A DNA stretch of 64,000 nucleotides from Methylobacterium aquaticum (GCF_016804325.1 NZ_CP043627.1:2121001-2185000), one strand, 5' to 3'; numbered from the stretch's first letter, positions 17,696 to 25,818 are shown. Notes: a model not told the origin generated them from the letters alone. Numbers and translations are program-made.

Positions 17696-18357
17696 AGGCG
17701 CGGGCCTCCCCGGGCGGGATCGAACCAGCCGCTCCCGTCGAGGCGGACAGCCGCGGGGTCGGCATCGAGGTGGGCGCGGGCCCGCGCGAGCGCGGCGTCG
17801 GGCCCGTCCTCTCCCCAGAGCGCGAGCCCGCGCAACAGGTGGCGGGCGAAGCTCTCGACCAGCGCGTCGGGACCGGCCTCGAAGCCCTCCTCCTCCAGCG
17901 AGGTCGAATCGGGAGTGTGGCCGGGATCGCCCGCCTCGCGCTTCGAGGCGATCAGCATCCAGGAGAAGACCAGCCAGTCCGGCACCGCCTCTTCGATGCA
18001 ACCCTCGGGAGAGGCCAGCCGCCCGCCGCCGAGGCGGGCCCGGTCGAAGAACAGGGTGCCGGCTGCGTCCAGCGTCACCGGCTTGTCGGGCGGGGCATGG
18101 CTGCCGACCGCCTCGACGAGCGCGGTCAAGCCGACGATCCCGACGCGGCGGGCGACCGCCAGCCGCTCCTCGGGCGCCAGCACCACCGCGACCTCCAGGG
18201 TGCCGGGCCGGGCGCCGACCACCAGGGTGCCGGCGGCCTCGTCGTCGCCCGTCGCGAGCGCGCAGGCCCGGTCATGCGCCGTCCCGGCCGAGGCGGAGAG
18301 GCGCAGCGGCCGGAAGGCCGGGGGCAGCATCAGGCCGGGGGGATCGACGGAACTCAT
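17692..18357 (-). CDS. Biotin/lipoate-protein-ligase-like protein (probably non-canonical)
   Basis: A 221-residue protein resembling the BPL/LplA/LipB fold (DUF4444-like group): PPAFRPLRLSASAGTAHDRA, then GTLVVGARPGTLEVAVVLAP, LGGGRLASPEGCIEEAVPDW and LVFSWMLIASKR. In true ligases a KWPND segment and a downstream Lys-X-X-Gly bind the acyl-adenylate. Here the equivalent regions read TLDAAGTLFF and RARLGGGRL, without the lysine. It may therefore bind a cofactor-like ligand or have changed chemistry. It is coupled to DUF6505 and divergent from the poly-ferredoxin, which ties it to the formate dehydrogenase accessory set. Confidence 0.75.
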   Translation of the reverse strand: MSSVDPPGLMLPPAFRPLRLSASAGTAHDRACALATGDDEAAGTLVVGARPGTLEVAVVLAPEERLAVARRVGIVGLTALVEAVGSHAPPDKPVTLDAAGTLFFDRARLGGGRLASPEGCIEEAVPDWLVFSWMLIASKREAGDPGHTPDSTSLEEEGFEAGPDALVESFARHLLRGLALWGEDGPDAALARARAHLDADPAAVRLDGSGWFDPARGGPRL

Positions 18358-18513
18358 GAGATGAAGGGTGTTGCCTGCGCGCACGTGTCGGGTCGTTCTT
18401 TTGAACGGCTCGTATATAGCGCTGGAGCGGTGAACAAGGGGCATGACGCCCCAGGGGCGCGGCCCGGCTGCCGGCGGGTGCCGGCGGGTCGGGCCCGGTG
18501 GGAGAATCCTGCG

Positions 18514-20535
18514 GTGTCGGATCGGATCGTGATCGCCTGTTCCTGCGAGGGCAGCATGCCCCTCGATGCGGCGGCGATCGGCAAGGCCTGCGGCGGACGG
18601 TTGGAGACGGGCGACCAGTTCTGCGGCCGCGAACTGGAGCGGGTGCGGGGCGCGATGGCCTCGGGTACCCCGGTCACCGTCTCCTGCACCCTCAAGGCGC
18701 CGCTCTTCCGCGAGGTGGCGGAGGAACTGGGCGCCGAGGAGCGCGTCGCCTTCGCCAACATCCGCGAGACGGCCGGCTGGTCGGGGGAGGCGCAGGCCGC
18801 CGGTCCGAAGATGGCGGCCCTGCTGGCGGCGGCCGCCGAGCCGATGCCGCTGCCGGCGAGCGTGAGCTTCGAGAGCCGGGGCGTGGCCCTCGTCTATGGC
18901 CGCGACGAGGTCGCGATCGAGGCCGGCCAGCGCCTCTCCGACCATCTCGACGTGACGGTCCTGCTCACCCGGCCCGGCGAGGTGGCGCCGCCGCGCTCCG
19001 GCGAGATCCCGGTGCTGAAGGGCACCGTGCGGGCGGCGACCGGCCATCTCGGCGCCTTCTCGTTGCGGGTCGACGACACCGCCCTGCCGCTGCCCTCCTC
19101 GCGGCGGAGGCTGGAATTCGGCCCGGCCCGGGACGGCGCGACCTCGACCTGCGACATCGTCGTCGACCTCACCGGCGGCACGCCGCTCTTCCCGGCGCAC
19201 GATCTGCGCAGCGGCTACCTGCGGGCCGATCCGGGCGATCCGGCGGGGGTCGAGCGGGTCCTGTTCGAGGCGTCCCACCTCGTCGGCACCTTCGACAAGA
19301 CCCGCTTCGTCGACTTCCACGCCGATCTCTGCGCCCATTCGCGCTCGCGCATCACCGGCTGCACCCGCTGCCTCGACGTCTGCCCGACGGGGGCCATCGC
19401 GCCGGCCGGCGACCACGTGGCGATCGATCCGCATGTCTGCGCCGGCTGCGGCTCCTGCGCCTCGGTCTGCCCGACCGGGGCCGCGGCTTACGCCGTACCG
19501 CCGGCCGACGCGCTGATGCGGCGCCTGCGCACCCTGCTCACCGCCTTCCGCAAGGCCGGCGGCACGGCCCCGGTGCTGCTGGTCCACGACGAGGCGCATG
19601 GCGCGCCCCTGATCGATGCGCTGGCGCGCTACGGCGACGGGTTGCCGGCCGACGTGCTGCCGTTCCCGGTCAACGAGGTGACCCAGGTCGGGCCCGAGAC
19701 GATCGCGGCGGCCTTCGCCTACGGCGCGGGCGCGGTGCGGTTCCTCGGTCGGGCCAGGCCGAAGCACGACGTCGCGGCGCTCGTCCGCAACGCCGCCCGC
19801 TTCGGCGGGGTGGCGCAGGCCCTCGGCTACGGACCGGTTTCGGGCGGTTCGGTCGTCTCGCTGATCGAGACCGACGACCCGGATGCCCTGGAAGCGGCCC
19901 TCGCGGACGGCGTCCGCGGCACGCCCGCACCCGCGCCGTCGGGCTTCATGCCGGACGGCGACCTGCGGGGCGTCCTGCGTTTCGCGGTCTCGGAGATGCA
20001 CCACGCCGCGCCGCAGCCGGTCGACCGGGTGCCGCTCGATGCCGGCGCGCCCTTCGGCGGCCTCGCCTTCAGGACCGAGGCCTGCACGCTGTGCCACGCC
20101 TGCGTCGGCGCCTGCCCGACCGGCGCGCTCGCCGACGATCCCGATCGCCCGCGCCTGACCTTCGCCGAAAGCGCCTGCGTGCAATGCGGCCTGTGCGCCG
20201 CGACCTGCCCGGAGGACGTGATCGATCTCGTGCCGCAGCTCGACTTCGCCGCCTGGGCGGCGCCGCGCCGGGTCCTCAAGGAGGAGGAGCCGTTCGACTG
20301 CGTCGCCTGCGGCAAGCCGTTCGGCACCCGCAGCACCATCGAGCGGGTGATCGGCCGGTTGCGCGACCGGCACTGGATGTTCGCCGGCCAGGCCGGGGAG
20401 CAGCGGATCAAGGCCCTGATGATGTGCGACACCTGCCGGGTCTCGCACGTCATCGACGAGGGCTTCGACCCGCACGCGGCGGCGGAGAACCGGCCGCGGA
20501 CCTCGGAGGATTACATCCGGGCGCGGGGAGCGTGA
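18514..20535 (+). CDS. Poly-ferredoxin ([4Fe-4S] x4 plus Cys4 site) of the formate dehydrogenase locus
   Basis: A 673-residue cytoplasmic iron-sulfur protein. GTG 18514 has GGGAGA about 8 bases upstream. Residues 1-100 start with DRIVIACSCEGSMPLDA and form a CoB-CoM reductase-like N-terminal domain with several cysteines. A first ferredoxin pair lies near residue 285 (CTRCLDVCPTG and CAGCGSCASVCPTG), and a second near residue 525 (CTLCHACVGACPTG and CVQCGLCAATCPED). Close to the end CVACGKPFG and CDTCR give four more cysteines, as in a rubredoxin or zinc site. It is divergent from the ligase-like gene with a shared 156-base promoter region. A role in supplying electrons or sulfur for formate dehydrogenase maturation is an inference. 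Confidence 0.87.
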   Translation: MSDRIVIACSCEGSMPLDAAAIGKACGGRLETGDQFCGRELERVRGAMASGTPVTVSCTLKAPLFREVAEELGAEERVAFANIRETAGWSGEAQAAGPKMAALLAAAAEPMPLPASVSFESRGVALVYGRDEVAIEAGQRLSDHLDVTVLLTRPGEVAPPRSGEIPVLKGTVRAATGHLGAFSLRVDDTALPLPSSRRRLEFGPARDGATSTCDIVVDLTGGTPLFPAHDLRSGYLRADPGDPAGVERVLFEASHLVGTFDKTRFVDFHADLCAHSRSRITGCTRCLDVCPTGAIAPAGDHVAIDPHVCAGCGSCASVCPTGAAAYAVPPADALMRRLRTLLTAFRKAGGTAPVLLVHDEAHGAPLIDALARYGDGLPADVLPFPVNEVTQVGPETIAAAFAYGAGAVRFLGRARPKHDVAALVRNAARFGGVAQALGYGPVSGGSVVSLIETDDPDALEAALADGVRGTPAPAPSGFMPDGDLRGVLRFAVSEMHHAAPQPVDRVPLDAGAPFGGLAFRTEACTLCHACVGACPTGALADDPDRPRLTFAESACVQCGLCAATCPEDVIDLVPQLDFAAWAAPRRVLKEEEPFDCVACGKPFGTRSTIERVIGRLRDRHWMFAGQAGEQRIKALMMCDTCRVSHVIDEGFDPHAAAENRPRTSEDYIRARGA

Positions 20536-20669
20536 GGGCGGCGTACCCCCACCGTGGGGCCGGATCGATCTGTCCTAGGGAATGGGTCGTGGACGTGAAA
20601 CGGCGGTCCCGATAAACTCCGTTCCATACGATCGTTGTTCGTCCCGAAAGCGCTGCGGGCTCTGCTGCC

Positions 20670-21371
20670 ATGGACCGACCGACAGACCACATTCTCGACG
20701 TGATCGCCGACCATCTCAACCGGGACGGTATCGTCGCGTGTGCGGATCTCATCGGGGCGGAGGAGGGCAACGAACTCTCGATGTCCGATCTCTCGGCGGC
20801 GTTGCGCCACCACGGATATCGCGGAGCCGACCTTCACGACCACACGATCGAGACGGAGACCGAAACCACGACGATCGCCTACGATAGGGGCCGTTTCCGG
20901 AACGATCGATCAGCCGAGCGGGCCTGGACTTCGCTCCGGCACGAAGCGGAGCGCGAGCGGTTCGAGCGGCGCGCTGAGGATTGGCTGAGGCGACTGGACG
21001 AACTCAAGGAACAGATCGGCCGGTGGATCGCCGACGTTCCGCAAGTCGAGATCGTCGACCGCCCGCCCGTCGCCATGAACGAAGACCTCATGTGCGAGTA
21101 CGGCATCGGGCCCCGCTCCATGCCGTCCTTCGACCTGCTCGTCGGCGGGCGCCGTGCCGTCCGATTCCAGCCCAAGGGCTTGTGGATCCTCGGCGGAAAC
21201 GGCCGGGTCGACCTGATTACGCCGGCAACCGCGCTGATCCTCGTCGATCGGTCGGAGCCCTTGAGCCCGTCGTCCCTGTGGATGGTCTACAGGCCCCAGG
21301 ACAGAACGCGGGGCATTCCCCTCGATGGCGATGTCTTTCGTCACGTGGTCGAAGCAGGCGACCTCGCGTGA
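20670..21371 (+). CDS. Hypothetical protein, partner of a HEPN-like protein
   Basis: A 233-residue protein that I do not recognise. The first 55 residues look like a small winged-helix or alpha-beta module (DRPTDHILDVIADHLNRDGI, then ALRHHGYRGADLHDH). The middle has a charged helical stretch (ERFERRAEDWLRRLDELKEQ) that may form a coiled coil. The C-terminal part is strand-rich (LLVGGRRAVRFQPKGLWILG and VDLITPATALILVDRSEPLS), reminiscent of a nucleic-acid or nucleotide binding fold. It shares four bases (GTGA) with the next gene, so the two form an operon. Codon use is slightly less GC-biased than in the neighbours. Confidence 0.75.
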   Translation: MDRPTDHILDVIADHLNRDGIVACADLIGAEEGNELSMSDLSAALRHHGYRGADLHDHTIETETETTTIAYDRGRFRNDRSAERAWTSLRHEAERERFERRAEDWLRRLDELKEQIGRWIADVPQVEIVDRPPVAMNEDLMCEYGIGPRSMPSFDLLVGGRRAVRFQPKGLWILGGNGRVDLITPATALILVDRSEPLSPSSLWMVYRPQDRTRGIPLDGDVFRHVVEAGDLA

Positions 21372-21832
21372 GCATCTTCCGCGAGTTGGCGGATCAATAC
21401 GCGATCACCGATAGCGCCTTCGCTGCTCTCGAGAGCCATGCCTTCGCGCAGGATGACGACAGCGCCTACGATGCCGCCGTGCGGCAGCGCGAGCGCAACA
21501 GCAGCGCCTATTTTCTCTACGTGTTTACCCGGTTCGAGAACGCCGTGAACGAGGCGGTCGAACGATTGCTCACCGTGCATTGTTCCGACGCTTTGCCGTG
21601 GCCGGAGCGCCGCGTGTGGGAGACGCTGCGGAAAAGCAGGCTATCGGATGTCGCATTCCTGATCCGGGTGCAGCTCTTGCTCGACAAGTCCCGGGCGCAT
21701 TACGCCTATGTCTACCGTCTTTATGAGAGCCGCAATGGCATCGGGCATGGCGGAGACTGGACGCAGCCCTATGATGTCGCCGACGTCGCAACGCGGCTCG
21801 AGATCATTGCCGGTGCGTTTCACCTCACGTGA
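21368..21832 (+). CDS. HEPN-like protein with an RNxxxH motif
   Basis: A 154-residue all-helical protein starting at GTG 21368. Near residue 120 it carries ESRNGIGHGG after a tyrosine-rich helix (HYAYVYRLYESRN). This matches the R-N-x3-H motif that forms the RNase active site of HEPN domains. An upstream helix (YFLYVFTRFENAVNEAVERL) fits the helical bundle. HEPN proteins act as toxins or abortive-infection effectors, usually with a neutralising partner, and the overlapping upstream gene could be that partner. The HEPN call rests on the motif and helical pattern only; a structure prediction would decide. Confidence 0.65.
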   Translation: MSIFRELADQYAITDSAFAALESHAFAQDDDSAYDAAVRQRERNSSAYFLYVFTRFENAVNEAVERLLTVHCSDALPWPERRVWETLRKSRLSDVAFLIRVQLLLDKSRAHYAYVYRLYESRNGIGHGGDWTQPYDVADVATRLEIIAGAFHLT

Positions 21833-21859
21833 AGCGCGGAGGCGTGCGCCGTCTCGCCC

Positions 21860-23134
21860 TCACCGCGTCGCCCGCTCCAGGAACCGCACCAGGGCCGCCC
21901 GGTCCTCCGCTGCCGTGATCGTCTGCTCCGGCATCTTGGTGCCGGGGGTGAAGCGGGCGGGGCCGATCTCGAACAGGCGGGCGACGGTCTCGGGCGTCCA
22001 CACGATGTCGAGCCGGCGGAAGGCCGGGGAATAGGGATAGTCCGGCACCGCCGCGATGCGGCGGCCGAACACGCCGTGCAGGGTCGGCCCGGCGCGGTTG
22101 CCGCCGTCGGGCGTCAGGGTGTGGCAGGCCTCGCAGGCGCGAAACACCTCGGCGCCCCGGTCGCCCGCGAAGGCCGCGAGCGGATCGGCCTGGCGGGTCA
22201 TGGCGAGCGGGCCGATCGGCTCGCCGGTGCGCAGGTCCCAGAGCCGCACCAGCCGGTCGCCGCCGCCGGTGACGAGCTCGTCGGCGCCGCGGAAGGCCAG
22301 GGACCAGACCGGCAGGCCCGGCCCGACCAGGGTGAGCCGCACCCGTGCCTCCGCCCGGTCGACGAGTCCCACCGCGCCGCCGACCGTCGCGGCGGCGAGA
22401 CGGCGCCCGTCGGGCGAGAGCGCCAGGGCCACCACCGGCCGCGGGCCGATCTCCACGCTCGCCCGGATGCCGCCATCCGGCCGGATCAGGCGTAGCGTCC
22501 CGTCGGCGCCCGCCGCCGCGATCTCGCCGTCGGGCGCCGCCACGACCGCGTTGACAGGGGTGTCGAGCTGCACCGTGAGCGGCGCTCCCGTCTCCGGCCA
22601 GATCCGCACCGTGGCGTCGGTGCCCGCGGTGACGAGGCGCCCATCGGGCAGGAAGGCGACGCCGTTGACGCCGCCCTGGTGACCCGCGCGCACCAGGGCG
22701 GGACCACCGTCGAGGGGCGTGATCCGGGCGGTGCCGTCCCAGGACGACGACGCGATCCGCCGCCCGTCCGGCGCGACGGCGAGGCCGGAGACCGGGCCGG
22801 CATGGGTGGCGACGATCCGCTCCGGCTCCGGGCCCTCGCGCCAGAGGACGATCCGCCCGTCCTCGGCCCCGGTGAGGAGCCCGCCATCGGGCAGGAGCGC
22901 CACCGCGTTCACCGCCCCGTCATGGGCCCGCAACACTCGCAAAGCCGCTCCGTCCGCGACCGACCACAGGATCGCCGAGGTATCGAAGCTGCCCGACAGG
23001 GCCCGGCTTCCATCCGCGGTCACGGCGAGCGCCCGCACCGGGCCGCCATGGCCGCGCATCGGCGCCTCGGCGCGGGCCGTGACGGCGAGGAGGCAGGCGA
23101 GGGCGGCGAGGGCGAGGCGGGACGACGGGGGCAT
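21860..23134 (-). CDS. Secreted WD40 beta-propeller fused to cytochrome c
   Basis: A 424-residue periplasmic protein. The signal peptide is PSSRLALAALACLLAVTARA. About seven WD40-like blades follow, each with a GH..V..VA....G motif (GHGGPVRALAVTADGSRALS and DTSAILWSVADG in the first). A C-terminal class I cytochrome c domain of about 110 residues has heme motif CEACH and axial Met in PGTKMPEQ. ATG 23134 gives a good signal peptide. It may pass or sense electrons in the periplasm, possibly for the nearby formate dehydrogenase, though that link is only positional. No partner gene is adjacent on the same strand. Confidence 0.88.
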   Translation of the reverse strand: MPPSSRLALAALACLLAVTARAEAPMRGHGGPVRALAVTADGSRALSGSFDTSAILWSVADGAALRVLRAHDGAVNAVALLPDGGLLTGAEDGRIVLWREGPEPERIVATHAGPVSGLAVAPDGRRIASSSWDGTARITPLDGGPALVRAGHQGGVNGVAFLPDGRLVTAGTDATVRIWPETGAPLTVQLDTPVNAVVAAPDGEIAAAGADGTLRLIRPDGGIRASVEIGPRPVVALALSPDGRRLAAATVGGAVGLVDRAEARVRLTLVGPGLPVWSLAFRGADELVTGGGDRLVRLWDLRTGEPIGPLAMTRQADPLAAFAGDRGAEVFRACEACHTLTPDGGNRAGPTLHGVFGRRIAAVPDYPYSPAFRRLDIVWTPETVARLFEIGPARFTPGTKMPEQTITAAEDRAALVRFLERATR

Positions 23135-23223
23135 GCAGGGGCGGTCCGGGGAGGGCGGGACCGGTCTACGCGGCCGGGCGCCCCGCCGGGAAGGCGCCCG
23201 AACGCCACGGCTCACCGTCCGGC

Positions 23224-23254
23224 TTGACAGGAAGGGTTATGTTATATTGTTACA
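23224..23254 (+). promoter_or_regulatory. Promoter with Zur-like palindrome before the COG0523 gene
   Basis: A TTGACA -35 box is at 23224-23229. An AT-rich imperfect palindrome, TGTTATATTGTTACA, at 23240-23254 (5 of 7 paired positions) sits where a -10 box should be, in otherwise GC-rich DNA. It resembles the alphaproteobacterial Zur box (TGTTATA-N-TATAACA). Confidence 0.6.
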
Positions 23255-23273
23255 AACCTGGAGGTGCCCATCC

Positions 23274-24485
23274 ATGCTCGAACGACAGCCCGATCCCCGC
23301 CTGCCCGTCACCGTCCTGTCCGGCTTCCTGGGTGCCGGCAAGACGACGCTTCTCAACCACGTGCTCGCCAACCGCGAGGGGCGCCGGGTCGCGGTCATCG
23401 TCAACGACATGAGCGAGGTGAACATCGACGCCGACCTCGTCCGGGCCGGCGAGGCCGGCCTGTCGCGGACCGACGAGCGCCTGGTCGAACTGACCAACGG
23501 CTGCATCTGCTGCACCCTGCGCGACGACCTGATGCGGGAGGTGCGGCGCCTCGCCGAGGAGGGCCGCTTCGATGCCCTGTTGATCGAGAGCACCGGCATC
23601 TCCGAGCCGCTGCCGGTGGCCAGCACCTTCTCGTTCCGGGCCGAGGACGGGGCGTCCCTGTCCGACATCGCCCGCCTCGACGCGATGGTGACGGTGGTCG
23701 ATGCGGTGAACCTGCTGCGCGATTACGCTTCCCACGACTTCCTGCGCGACCGCGGCGAGACCGCCGGCGAGGAGGACACCCGCACCCTGGTCGATCTCCT
23801 GGTCGAGCAGATCGAGTTCGCCGACGTGGTGGTGATCAACAAGGCCGGCGACGTTTCGCCCGAGCAGCGCGACCTCGTGCGCAAGGTCGTGCGCGGCCTC
23901 AACGGCGATGCCCGGATCGTCGAGGCCGGGTTCGGCCGGGTGCCCCTCGGCACCGTCCTGGAGACCGGCCTGTTCAGCGAGGAGCGGGCCCAGACCCACC
24001 CGCACTGGTTCAAGGAATTGTACGGCGCCGCCGCGCACGTGCCGGAGACCGAGGAATACGGGATCTCGTCCTTCGTCTACCGGGCGCGGCGGCCGTTCCA
24101 CCCGGCGTTGTTCGATACCTTCACGAAGGCGACCTGGCCGGGGCTGATCCGGGCCAAGGGCCATCTCTGGTTCGCGACCCGGCCGGACTGGGTCGGGGAA
24201 TTCTCGCTCGCCGGCGCCACCGCCCGGGTGACGCCGCTCGGCCGCTGGTGGGCCGCGGTGCCGCGCTCGCGCTGGCCCGATCACCCCGAATCGCGAGAGT
24301 TGCTGATGCGGCACTGGAGCGATGCGTGGGGCGACCGGCGCCAGGAACTGGTCTTCATCGGCACCGGGCTCGACGAGGCGGCGATCCGGCAGGCCCTCGA
24401 TGCCTGCCTGGTCGGCCCGGAGGACGGGCCGGCGGCGGCGGACCGGGCCCTGCCGGATCCGTTCCCGGCCTGGGGGGCGGCCTGA
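23274..24485 (+). CDS. COG0523 family GTP-dependent zinc metallochaperone (ZigA-like)
   Basis: A 403-residue cytoplasmic G3E GTPase that is expected to load zinc into client enzymes when zinc is scarce. The Walker A motif GFLGAGKTT is near residue 20. The conserved metal motif GCICC lies in ELTNGCICCTLRDDL near residue 80. A switch region STGISEPLPVASTFSF and guanine specificity motif NKAGD follow. The C-terminal CobW domain spans about residues 270-385. The candidate Zur box just upstream supports zinc-dependent repression. ATG 23274 has CTGGAGG about 10 bases upstream. The clients are unknown. Confidence 0.93.
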   Translation: MLERQPDPRLPVTVLSGFLGAGKTTLLNHVLANREGRRVAVIVNDMSEVNIDADLVRAGEAGLSRTDERLVELTNGCICCTLRDDLMREVRRLAEEGRFDALLIESTGISEPLPVASTFSFRAEDGASLSDIARLDAMVTVVDAVNLLRDYASHDFLRDRGETAGEEDTRTLVDLLVEQIEFADVVVINKAGDVSPEQRDLVRKVVRGLNGDARIVEAGFGRVPLGTVLETGLFSEERAQTHPHWFKELYGAAAHVPETEEYGISSFVYRARRPFHPALFDTFTKATWPGLIRAKGHLWFATRPDWVGEFSLAGATARVTPLGRWWAAVPRSRWPDHPESRELLMRHWSDAWGDRRQELVFIGTGLDEAAIRQALDACLVGPEDGPAAADRALPDPFPAWGAA

Positions 24486-24493
24486 GTCCTTCG

Positions 24494-24766
24494 GTGTTCC
24501 CGAGCCTCAAGGCCCTGCGCGCCCGGGTTCGCGCGCAGGCCTCGGCGCGCCAGGCCCTCGCCGAGCGGGCGCGCCGGGTCCTGGCGCTGGCGGAGGACGA
24601 CGCGCTCTCGGTCAACGAGATCGCCTGCGCCGATCCCGGCTGCCCGGATACCGAGACCGTGATCCTGCTGATGTGCGTCGGGCAGCCGACCCGGGCGCTC
24701 AAGATCGCCAAGCCGATCGAGGCGGTGACCGAGGCCGACATCGCGGCGGCGGAACCGAGCGCTTGA
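24494..24766 (+). CDS. Small cysteine-containing protein downstream of the COG0523 gene
   Basis: A 90-residue protein, probably from GTG 24494, nine bases after the metallochaperone stop codon and so in the same operon. The first half is a basic helix (SLKALRARVRAQASARQALA and onward). The second half has a compact motif ACADPGCPDTETVILLMCVG with three cysteines, then IAKPIEAVTEADI. The cysteine cluster could bind a metal. No family is recognised. Zinc-related function is inferred from the operon only. Confidence 0.68.
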   Translation: MFPSLKALRARVRAQASARQALAERARRVLALAEDDALSVNEIACADPGCPDTETVILLMCVGQPTRALKIAKPIEAVTEADIAAAEPSA

Positions 24767-24788
24767 ATCTCGGTCGATCGCGAGCCCG

Positions 24789-25247
24789 TCACCGCCGCGC
24801 CGGCCCCCGGCCATCCCGGATGCGGGGTGCCGCGCCGGTCGGCTTCGCCAGCCACGCCCGGCGCTGCGCGATCAGCTCCCGCAACCGGGCGCGGCGGGGA
24901 TTGGCGCGCAAGCAGTCGCAGCCGTCGCAGTGGATCGTCTCGTCCCCGAACACGCTCACCAGGAACGTGACCAGGGCGAAGACCGCGAGCGCGGCCAGGG
25001 GCCAGGCGAAGCCGAGGCCGACCAGGGCTACGACGACGAGCTTCGCGGACAGCGAGGCCGCGATCTTCGCCTTCATCAACACGAGGAGCGTGGCGCCTCC
25101 GCCCGCGCCGCCCCGCACGAGGCGGATGACCCGCCGGCGGAGGCGATGCCGTTCGGCGATCGCTTCCAGGCGGCGCAAATGGCGCGCGACCCGCTCGATC
25201 TCCGGCCGGGACGGGCCATGCGCGAGAGCGGTGAACGAATCCGGCAT
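24789..25247 (-). CDS. Hypothetical membrane protein with a CDGCDC motif
   Basis: A 152-residue protein with a basic N-terminal helical region (IERVARHLRRLEAIAERHRL). Two close hydrophobic segments follow at about residues 70-100 ([20 protein letters not shown] and PLAALAVFALVTFLVSVFG). After them comes HCDGCDCLRAN, a possible metal site or redox pair, and a basic tail. It faces the COG0523 operon convergently. No function recognised. Confidence 0.72.
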   Translation of the reverse strand: MPDSFTALAHGPSRPEIERVARHLRRLEAIAERHRLRRRVIRLVRGGAGGGATLLVLMKAKIAASLSAKLVVVALVGLGFAWPLAALAVFALVTFLVSVFGDETIHCDGCDCLRANPRRARLRELIAQRRAWLAKPTGAAPRIRDGRGPARR

Positions 25248-25328
25248 GTCCGGCCCTTGCTGGCGGGTGACGCCGCGTCGAGCTTAAGCGAGGTGGCGAC
25301 GGCCCGTCGACCGCGGTAGGCTGACACC

Positions 25329-25814
25329 ATGCTCCTGCGCCCCGAGACACCTGCCGACGCGCCGGCCATCCGCGCGCTCGTCACTGCCGCCTTCCGCGAT
25401 GCCCCGCATGCGAGCGGAACGGAGGCTGCCATCGTCGATGCCCTGCGGGCGGACAAGGCGCTTGCCCTCTCCCTGGTGGCGGTCGAGGCGGACAGGATCG
25501 TCGGGCACATCGCCTTCTCGCCGGTGACGATCGCAGGCTGGTTCGGCCTCGGCCCGCTCGCGGTGCAGCGCGACCGGCGCAGGCGCGGAGTCGGTACGGC
25601 CCTGGTGCAGGCGGGGCTCGACGGTCTTGCGGCAAGCGGGGCCGGCGGCTGCGTCGTCCTGGGCGATCCCGCCTTCTACGGCCGGTTCGGCTTCGCCTGC
25701 GATCCGGCCCTCATCCTCGCGGGCGTCCCGGCGGCCTATTTCCAGGTCCTGCGTTTCCGGGAAGCGCAACCGGCCGGAGAGGTCCGCTATCACCCCGCCT
25801 TCACGGCGGGGTGA
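25329..25814 (+). CDS. GNAT-family N-acetyltransferase
   Basis: A 161-residue acetyltransferase of the GNAT fold. The acetyl-CoA pyrophosphate loop is QRDRRRRGVGTALVQAG near residue 80, preceded by strand GWFGLGPLAV. The later conserved block VVLGDPAFYGRFGF is typical of the YhbS-like subgroup, which often acts on small molecules. ATG 25329. The stop codon is buried in a 14-bp perfect hairpin (25786-25818). The substrate cannot be deduced. Confidence 0.9.
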   Translation: MLLRPETPADAPAIRALVTAAFRDAPHASGTEAAIVDALRADKALALSLVAVEADRIVGHIAFSPVTIAGWFGLGPLAVQRDRRRRGVGTALVQAGLDGLAASGAGGCVVLGDPAFYGRFGFACDPALILAGVPAAYFQVLRFREAQPAGEVRYHPAFTAG

Positions 25815-25818
25815 TAGC
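25786..25818 (+). terminator. Strong hairpin over the GNAT stop codon
   Basis: A perfect 14-bp stem (GCTATCACCCCGCC / GGCGGGGTGATAGC) with a five-base TTCAC loop spans the TGA at 25812-25814. No T-tract follows, so it may act as a 3' stabiliser or an attenuating structure, not a classic terminator. Confidence 0.5.
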
